This document shows positions 1 through 5,321 of a stretch of 8,460 nucleotides of DNA, in pieces (the first letter of the stretch is position 1; the number at the start of each line of letters is the position of its first letter). The translations under genes were made by a program, and so were the position numbers. The notes under the pieces were generated by a model. It searched no databases. It was not told the origin of the DNA and saw nothing but the letters and a program-made list of their open reading frames with translations. Source of the DNA: Flavobacteriales bacterium UBA4660 (GTDB lineage: Bacteria > Bacteroidota > Bacteroidia > Flavobacteriales_D > Sanyastnellaceae). Location of the stretch: contig DHLU01000114.1 in the NCBI GenBank assembly GCA_002405435.1, positions 13,529-21,988 of the forward strand, given 5' to 3'.

Positions 1-187
1 CCGTTTCACAAGCAGGCCGTTCAGCCCCGATAACCGTCCGCCACAGGGGTTTCTCCCGTGCCGGTCGTACCGTTTGAACCCTGATGGGGGCTAAGGGCCA
101 TCACGGTGCCGGCCTATATGACCGCCTTGCCGCCGCCAAATGCCTTCTCCGCACCGTGTCGTATTTTCGCACTACTACCTTTTGCAC

Positions 188-2719
188 ATGAAGTACCTTT
201 TAAGCATATTGTTGGCGCTGGCTGCGGTGAAGTTGGACGCTCAAACATTTTCGGCAGCACCCAATGCCCCGGTCCCCGATGACGGCAACTTCTATTCATT
301 TACCATCGAAGTCTCCGGTCTGCCTGAGGCCATCGACATGAATTTCGGATTCGAGCGTATTTGCATGAACTACTACCACAGCTGGGATTCCGATGTGGAG
401 ATGTGGATCATTGCCCCCGACGGTACTCAGATTGAATTGTCGACCGGAAATGGTGGCGATGGCGACGGCTATATCAATACCTGCTTTACCGAAAATGCCT
501 TTTTTCAAATCACACAGGGTGGCGCACCTGTCACCGGCAACTACAACCCTGAGGGCGATCTTTTCGCGGTCAACAACGGCCAGAACCCCAATGGCATCTG
601 GACGCTGCTTTTCTATGACAACTACTGGTTTGCAGACAGCGGATGGCTGTATGAATGGAGCCTCCGCTTCACCGACGAGGTGCTGAATCCTGAGGAAGAC
701 CCCTTTCTCTTTACATACTCAAACCTGCCGCTCATGTACATACACACGGCCGGACTGGGTATACCCGATGAGCCGGGTATTCCGGCTATGCTGCAGGTGA
801 TTGACAATGGAGAGGGCGCGCTCAACTATACCGACGACCTCTACACTTTTGACGGTATAGTCGATATCGGGTTGCGTGGTCAGAGCACACTCGGATTTCC
901 CAAGAAGTCGTACGGGTTTGAAACGAAAGATGATTTTGGCAATGACCTGGATACAAACCTGCTCGGATTTCCGAAAGAAGAAGACTGGGTGTTGTACGCG
1001 CCATACTCGGAAAAATCACTGCTTCAGAATGCGCTGGCCATGGAACTCGGCCGGGCCATTGGTGGCTACCACAGCCGCACCCGTTTCTGCGAAGTCTTTC
1101 TCAATGATATCTATGAAGGGATATACGTGCTGATGGAAAAGATCAAGCAGGAGAATGACCGCGTCGATATAGCCAAACTGGATCCGGATGAGAACGCCGG
1201 CGATGATGTGACAGGGGGCTATATTTTCCGCATCGACTGGGGAAATGATACGGGATGGTATTCGCAGTTTCCGGTGGTGGCAGACCCCAATGCCTATGTT
1301 TACTTTCAGTTTGTTTATCCGCGTCCCGAAGTGGTCACGCCTCCTCAGCAGGAATACCTCAAGGCCTATGTCGACAGTTTCGAATTTGCTGTCAATGCGC
1401 CTGATTATGTCTTCGGAGGCAAACGCTACGACGATTATATCGACCTGCCTTCCTTCGTTGACAATTTCATCGTCAACGAACTGTCCAAAAATGTCGATGC
1501 ATACCGCCTGAGCAGCTATTACCACAAAGACAAAAACGGCAAGATCAAGGCCGGTCCGCTCTGGGATTTTAACCTCTCATTTGGCAATGCAGACTACTGT
1601 GACGGAGCTGATGACAATGACTGGAATTTTCAGGTTTGCGGAACCAGCGGTCCGGCCTGGTGGCCCAGGATGTGGGCAGATACCGTGTTTAGGGATTTGC
1701 TCAAGTGCCGCTGGGATGTGCTTCGCCAAGACGTCTTGAGTGAGGCGTCGCTGCATGCGCGTATCGATAGCCTGGCCGCGGTGCTCAACGCCACCGGCGC
1801 AGTGGACCGCAACTTTTTGCGCTGGCCCGTGCTCGGTGTTTACGTATGGCCGAATCCGTGGCCCTATGCCACAACCCACGAAGAAGCCATACAGCAGTTG
1901 AAGACGTGGTTAGCAAACAGGATTGCCTGGATGGACGCCAACATCACCGGTGAGCCGCTGTGTATTCCGTATGTAGACAACCAATCGGTCAACACTGAGT
2001 ATTTTGAAAATGGATTTACACCCAACTGCTGGACCACCCTTGATGCAGACGAAGACGGTTTTTCCTGGCAGGGTGAAGCCCCGGTGGGGGGCTACGGGAG
2101 TGTCTACAGCGCATTCAGCTATTCTTTTGAAGGCGATGGGTTTGCTTACGACCCAGACAATTATCTGGTGCTGCCGGCATTGCTGCCCGAGGAAGGCCAG
2201 CACCTGACATGGTATGCGGCCAGGCAGTCTGGAGGAGCGCAGGAGCGCTACCAGGTGCTGCTGAGCACAACAGGAAATGAGGTAGAGGATTTTACCGTGG
2301 TGCTCTGGGACGAAGTGCTGACAACCACCGATTTTGTATACCGGGCCGCCGACCTGAGCCCTTGGTGGGGTCAGCAGATTTACCTGGCTTTCCGTCATTT
2401 TGACTCGGCAGGCAATATGATGCTGCGCATCGACGAAATCCGTTTCCCCACCTTACTCAATCCAGCCCAGGATTGCACGGTGGGTATAGCTGAAAAAGCC
2501 ACCGCTGCATTCACGTGCTGGCCTAATCCGGCCAAAGACGCGTTATACGTCGAGGGCCCGCGAGGCCCCGGTGTAATAACCCTTTTGGATGCAACAGGCC
2601 GTACTGTTTTCAGTCAGCGATTTTCAGGAGGTTTGCTTACCATCCCTGTTGAAGGGTTTGATGCAGGGGTATACATGTTGCGCATTAACGATTACACAGT
2701 CCGCGTTTTTATTGAGTGA
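188..2719 (+). CDS. Secreted CotH-kinase-family protein with P domain, adhesin-like domain and T9SS sorting tail
   Basis: An 843-residue protein read from ATG 188. The frame is open back to ATG 140, but only the ATG at 188 places a signal peptide at the N terminus (MKYLLSILLALAA, cleavage probably after DAQ at 17-19). Residues about 30-163 look like a proprotein-convertase P domain (APDGT, PNGIWTL, W157). Residues about 183-588 are a CotH kinase domain: RGQST at 230-234, FPKKSY with K239/K240, NELSKNVD at 430-437 and WDFNLSFGN at 459-467, so the kinase-like motifs appear intact. Residues about 605-755 resemble a cleaved-adhesin/MAM-like jelly roll (YFENGF ... RIDEIRF). Residues 777-843 are a T9SS type A sorting domain (WPNPAKDAL, LDATGR, DAGVYMLRI). 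In the family, CotH phosphorylates Ser on spore-coat proteins; the substrate here is unknown. I infer export by Sec and then T9SS to the cell surface or medium. No convincing promoter or ribosome-binding site is visible. The gene converges on rsmG. Confidence 0.93.
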   Translation: MKYLLSILLALAAVKLDAQTFSAAPNAPVPDDGNFYSFTIEVSGLPEAIDMNFGFERICMNYYHSWDSDVEMWIIAPDGTQIELSTGNGGDGDGYINTCFTENAFFQITQGGAPVTGNYNPEGDLFAVNNGQNPNGIWTLLFYDNYWFADSGWLYEWSLRFTDEVLNPEEDPFLFTYSNLPLMYIHTAGLGIPDEPGIPAMLQVIDNGEGALNYTDDLYTFDGIVDIGLRGQSTLGFPKKSYGFETKDDFGNDLDTNLLGFPKEEDWVLYAPYSEKSLLQNALAMELGRAIGGYHSRTRFCEVFLNDIYEGIYVLMEKIKQENDRVDIAKLDPDENAGDDVTGGYIFRIDWGNDTGWYSQFPVVADPNAYVYFQFVYPRPEVVTPPQQEYLKAYVDSFEFAVNAPDYVFGGKRYDDYIDLPSFVDNFIVNELSKNVDAYRLSSYYHKDKNGKIKAGPLWDFNLSFGNADYCDGADDNDWNFQVCGTSGPAWWPRMWADTVFRDLLKCRWDVLRQDVLSEASLHARIDSLAAVLNATGAVDRNFLRWPVLGVYVWPNPWPYATTHEEAIQQLKTWLANRIAWMDANITGEPLCIPYVDNQSVNTEYFENGFTPNCWTTLDADEDGFSWQGEAPVGGYGSVYSAFSYSFEGDGFAYDPDNYLVLPALLPEEGQHLTWYAARQSGGAQERYQVLLSTTGNEVEDFTVVLWDEVLTTTDFVYRAADLSPWWGQQIYLAFRHFDSAGNMMLRIDEIRFPTLLNPAQDCTVGIAEKATAAFTCWPNPAKDALYVEGPRGPGVITLLDATGRTVFSQRFSGGLLTIPVEGFDAGVYMLRINDYTVRVFIE

Positions 2720-2751
2720 TGCGCTTCATACAGGTGCACTTTTGACTGCGG

Positions 2752-2816
2752 AGCGACAGCAAAGCCTTCAATGCCTATGGCTTTGGCGATTGCCGATGCT
2801 GCCATGTCATGTCGCT
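2752..2816. repeat. Nested inverted repeats in the convergent gap between the CotH gene and rsmG
   Basis: The gap between the stop of the CotH-family gene and the stop of rsmG contains two nested perfect 7-base inverted repeats: an outer AGCGACA (2752-2758) with TGTCGCT (2810-2816), and an inner CAAAGCC (2760-2766) with GGCTTTG (2779-2785). A small GGC-GATT-GCC hairpin at 2785-2794 competes at one base. Neither strand has a T-run after the stems, so this is not a standard intrinsic terminator. Its position suggests it may serve as a bidirectional 3' end or an mRNA-stabilising structure. That role is inference; only the base pairing is seen. Confidence 0.4.
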
Positions 2817-2824
2817 GAGGTCAA

Positions 2825-3481
2825 CTACCGCAACGCCACGTAAACCACCGATTTTTCTGCGAAAAAGGGTTGGGGAAACCAGCCGGATACGGGAAAGGCA
2901 GTAGCGCCGCGGCAGGTTTTCAATTCGGCCGCGAGGTCACCCCCCTTCAGACAGATCAATCCGTTGGGAATGGCATTGAATGATCTCTCGTCGATGCGAG
3001 GACTGCACCACCGCACCAGTTCATCCAAAGGAGCCACCGCCCGGCTCACTGCAAAGTGAAACGTCGCGTTGAGCGTTTCCGCCCTGCACTGCAGCGCCTG
3101 TACATTCTTCAGCGCCAGCGACGCTGCGACCGCCTGTACCACCTTGATCTTTTTGGCAATTGAATCCACCAGCACAAACTCCACATCGGGCATCATGATG
3201 GCCAGCGGTATGCCGGGAAAACCTCCCCCCGTGCCGATATCCAACACCCGCGTGCCCGGCTGAAACTTGCAGAAGCGGTAAATGGCCAGGCTGTGCAGCA
3301 CATGGCGCTCGTAAAAATGGTCAAGATCCTTGCGGGAAATTACGTTGATCCTTGCATTCCACTCTTCGTACAAGGGACGCAGCTGGTCAAACAGGGATAG
3401 TTGCGCAGCCGTCGCTGTCGGAAAGGCCGAACGGATAGCCCCGGCATTATCCGGCCGGGAATCGGTGGATAGCCCGTCCAT
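2825..3481 (-). CDS. rsmG: 16S rRNA (guanine-527-N7)-methyltransferase RsmG
   Basis: A 218-residue cytosolic methyltransferase, also called GidB, which uses S-adenosylmethionine to methylate N7 of G527 in 16S rRNA of the 30S subunit. Loss in other bacteria gives low-level streptomycin resistance. Family signatures are in order: NVISRKDLDHFYERHVLHSL at 46-65, the SAM-binding motif I VLDIGTGGGFPGIPLAI at 79-95, the acidic motif II FVLVDS at 102-107, RAE at 133-135 and VSRAVAPLDEL at 145-155. Length is close to the usual 205-215 residues, with about 14 extra residues before the normal family start. The ATG lies 5 bases past the sigma-factor stop with no Shine-Dalgarno sequence, which suggests translation coupled to the gene before it. 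It is the last gene of a three-gene operon and converges on the CotH-family gene. Confidence 0.97.
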   Translation of the reverse strand: MDGLSTDSRPDNAGAIRSAFPTATAAQLSLFDQLRPLYEEWNARINVISRKDLDHFYERHVLHSLAIYRFCKFQPGTRVLDIGTGGGFPGIPLAIMMPDVEFVLVDSIAKKIKVVQAVAASLALKNVQALQCRAETLNATFHFAVSRAVAPLDELVRWCSPRIDERSFNAIPNGLICLKGGDLAAELKTCRGATAFPVSGWFPQPFFAEKSVVYVALR

Positions 3482-3486
3482 CGGAA

Positions 3487-4095
3487 TCAGAAAGACTCGC
3501 GGGTATTCTTCATCATCTGAAACAAAAACTCACGGGCCCTGAACAACTGGGCCTTCACCGTGCCGAGCGGAAGATTCATCTGTTCGGCGATCTCCTCGTA
3601 TGCCAGCTCCTCGAAATAACGCAACTCAACAAGTTTGCGGTAACGCGGTTTCAGTTTATCGACAATGTCGCGCATCTTAGAGATGCGTTCTTCTTTCTGC
3701 AGGGCCTCTGCCGGATCCAGCACAGAGTCACGTACGCTGATTTCTATCGTCTCACCCTCAGGGGTCATGCTGCCCGAATCAATCGAAACCATGCGGATGC
3801 GTTTTTTGCGGATCCAGTCGATGCAGTTGTTGGAAGCAATTTTAAATAACCAGGTGCTGAAGGCAAACTGGGGCGTGTACTGGTCGAGCCGTTTGAATGC
3901 CTTCCCGAAAGCCTCAATCGTCAAATCTTCCGCATCGTCTTTGTTGTTGACCATTTTGAGCAGCATGAAGTAGATCGGCTCGCGGTAACGCTGCATCAAT
4001 TCAGCATAGGCCTTCTGGTCGCCGGTGGACAGCGCCTTTTGCACCAGTTTGTAATCATACTGGCCTTTCTCCGAAAGATGCTGTGTTAGTTCCAT
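3487..4095 (-). CDS. RNA polymerase sigma factor, sigma-70 family (ECF-like)
   Basis: A 202-residue two-domain sigma factor that would direct RNA polymerase to a subset of promoters. Region 2 spans about 28-99, with the DDAEDLTIEAFGKAF helix at 53-67 and the FSTWLFKIASNNCIDWIRKK segment at 79-98 that contacts the -10 element. An acidic linker (about 103-140) follows. Region 4 lies at about 145-196, with a helix-turn-helix AYEEIAEQMNLPLGTVKAQL at 165-184. Regions 1.2 and 3 are missing, as in ECF factors. The ATG overlaps the end of the glycosyltransferase gene by 10 bases in another frame, so the two are probably translationally coupled. No anti-sigma gene lies beside it, which is unusual for ECF factors; control by level of expression or a distant partner is possible. 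Its regulon cannot be told from the sequence. Confidence 0.95.
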   Translation of the reverse strand: MELTQHLSEKGQYDYKLVQKALSTGDQKAYAELMQRYREPIYFMLLKMVNNKDDAEDLTIEAFGKAFKRLDQYTPQFAFSTWLFKIASNNCIDWIRKKRIRMVSIDSGSMTPEGETIEISVRDSVLDPAEALQKEERISKMRDIVDKLKPRYRKLVELRYFEELAYEEIAEQMNLPLGTVKAQLFRAREFLFQMMKNTRESF

Positions 4096-5225
4096 TTTTG
4101 CGGTTTAACGATCAGGTTCATGATGTACAGCCAAAGCTGAACGAAGGTAAGCAGTAACTCCAAAACAGGTGCTGGCCAGCATAAATCCGGTTGCTGCAAC
4201 TGCCGCGAAGCCCGGTGCAAAATAGTCCATTGCACCACCCATCTGACAAACAACAATCCCACAACCACCAACACCAGGGTGTGCATTATAAAGCAGGAAA
4301 CGGCCAGGCCCAGCATCAGCAGGTAACTGAGGGGGCCCAGTGCCAGCAACCACCGAAACACCCGCTTGTAACGCGGCGCGGTGGTGAAATGCCTCATTTT
4401 CTGCGTGAACCAAGTCCCCCAGGTGGGTTTGGCAGGCGATTCTGTGAACGCATCAGGATGGAGCGACCAGGCCACATTATGGCCCCGTGCCGCTTCCTGC
4501 ACAAACAGGTCATCATCGCCGCTGGCAAGGGTATAATGGGTCCGAAATCCACCTATCCTGAAAAACAACTCTTTCGTGTACATCAGGTTGCGGCCCACAC
4601 CCATATAAGCCTTACCCCGGGAGGCAAAACCGAAGTATTGCAGCGCAATCATGAAGGCATCAAACCGGATCAGCTTGTTGAGCAGGCCGCGCGTCTTGCG
4701 GTATGGACTGAAGCCTAGCACGATTTCCTTGCCCTCCTGCTTCACCCGCACCATTTCACGGATCCAGTGACGCGAACGCGGCCGGCAGTCGGCATCCGTG
4801 AGCAGAATCAGCTCATGCTTCGCCGCCTTTATGCCCATTGTCAGTGCAAATTTTTTTCCGCCCATGCTCTGCTTGGCCTCGTCAAGATTCACCAGATGCA
4901 GCCTGCTGTCGTATTGCAGCTTGAAGGCCTTTAGTATCGTGCCCGTGTCATCCCACGAGCTGTCGTTCACCACAACCACCTCGAAGTTAGGATAGTCCTG
5001 GTCTATCACCAGATGAAGGTACTCCATCAGGTTGTGTTCTTCGTTGCGCGCACAAATCACGATACTGACCGGTGGCCAGGGCGAAGGATCGGGTACCGGC
5101 AGTTGCGGACGACCGGGACGTACTAAAAAATACAGCCAATACACCAGCTGAATCAGCCAACACACGACCAATGCAGCAAATATGAGCTGCTCGGTAATAG
5201 AAAGTTCCGGTAAAAGGTTCAACAT
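4086..5225 (-). CDS. Membrane-anchored family 2 glycosyltransferase
   Basis: A 379-residue protein, first gene of the operon with the sigma factor and rsmG. A membrane helix lies at about 13-35. A GT-A catalytic domain follows: VSIVICARNEEHNL at 53-66, VVVNDSS at 84-90, the metal-binding DAD at 144-146 (LLTDADCRP), GVGRNLMY at 209-216, the acceptor-side SGDDDLF at 235-241 and QKMRH at 275-279, in the place of the Q(Q/R)xRW motif of processive enzymes. About three hydrophobic segments fill 290-374. It would transfer sugar from a nucleotide sugar on the cytoplasmic face of the inner membrane; donor and product are unknown. Start choice: the frame extends to a GTG at 5288, but that codon lies inside the upstream terminator hairpin and ahead of the promoter. 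ATG 5225 is about 10 bases after the predicted transcription start. It may need only a short leader, as no Shine-Dalgarno sequence is seen. Confidence 0.92.
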   Translation of the reverse strand: MLNLLPELSITEQLIFAALVVCWLIQLVYWLYFLVRPGRPQLPVPDPSPWPPVSIVICARNEEHNLMEYLHLVIDQDYPNFEVVVVNDSSWDDTGTILKAFKLQYDSRLHLVNLDEAKQSMGGKKFALTMGIKAAKHELILLTDADCRPRSRHWIREMVRVKQEGKEIVLGFSPYRKTRGLLNKLIRFDAFMIALQYFGFASRGKAYMGVGRNLMYTKELFFRIGGFRTHYTLASGDDDLFVQEAARGHNVAWSLHPDAFTESPAKPTWGTWFTQKMRHFTTAPRYKRVFRWLLALGPLSYLLMLGLAVSCFIMHTLVLVVVGLLFVRWVVQWTILHRASRQLQQPDLCWPAPVLELLLTFVQLWLYIMNLIVKPQKWN

Positions 5226-5241
5226 CACAATCAGAAGCGCC

Positions 5242-5275
5242 CAAAAGTATCTTTCAACACCCCAGTGCAACCAAA
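5242..5275 (-). promoter_or_regulatory. Bacteroidota-type promoter for the glycosyltransferase-sigma-rsmG operon
   Basis: On the minus strand TACTTTTG (5249-5242) fits the -7 consensus TAnnTTTG exactly. Upstream is TTTG (5275-5272), 22 bases away, or GTTG (5271-5268), 18 bases away; either could be the -33 element. Transcription would start near 5235-5237, leaving a leader of about 10 bases before ATG 5225. The TTTG lies in the T-rich tail of the preceding terminator. Matches of this length can arise by chance, but position and spacing support it. Confidence 0.6.
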
Positions 5276-5276
5276 G

Positions 5277-5302
5277 AAAAGGCTGCACGGAGGCAGCCTT
5301 TT
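5277..5302 (-). terminator. Rho-independent terminator of the secreted protease gene
   Basis: A perfect 10-base inverted repeat, AAAAGGCTGC (5277-5286) and GCAGCCTTTT (5293-5302), with a 6-base loop. It begins 19 bases after the stop codon of the protease gene. Read on the minus strand, the GC-rich stem is followed by TTTTCTTT. The + strand reading also ends in TTTTATT, but no + gene ends nearby. It insulates the protease gene from the downstream operon, whose promoter starts at once. Confidence 0.85.
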
Positions 5303-5321
5303 ATTCACATTTACTTTTTAA

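Noticed and set aside
42..103. Small hairpins (CAC-GGG with CCC-GTG at 42-60; TGATGG with CCATCA at 82-103)
   Set aside because: The stems are short or bulged, no T-run follows, and no riboswitch or tRNA motif fits.
162..184. Promoter-like TATTTTCG (162-169) and TACCTTTTG (176-184) before the CotH-family gene
   Set aside because: The first has a mismatch and no -33 element at a suitable distance; the second has an extra base and would start transcription at or after the ATG.
140..187. In-frame ATG 16 codons upstream of the CotH-family start
   Set aside because: It would bury the signal peptide behind 16 residues; the ATG at 188 gives a normal secretion signal.
1016..1525. Long antisense open frame (169 codons) inside the CotH-family gene
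   Set aside because: It has no recognisable domain and lies wholly opposite a clear kinase domain; GC-rich coding DNA commonly gives such shadows.
2589..2843. 84-codon frame spanning the end of the CotH-family gene and the convergent gap
   Set aside because: It overlaps the T9SS tail in another frame and its translation shows no family resemblance.
4191..4718. 175-codon open frame opposite the glycosyltransferase gene
   Set aside because: Its translation is low in complexity with no family features, and the other strand encodes conserved GT motifs.
4851..4857. Run of seven A on the coding strand in the glycosyltransferase gene (A AAA AAA in frame), a possible frameshift slippery site
   Set aside because: The run encodes a Lys pair in the catalytic domain, the frame carries on to a full-length family protein, and no stimulatory structure was identified.
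5226..5288. GTG start 21 codons upstream for the glycosyltransferase
   Set aside because: The codon lies in the terminator hairpin and upstream of the predicted promoter, so it would not be transcribed from it.
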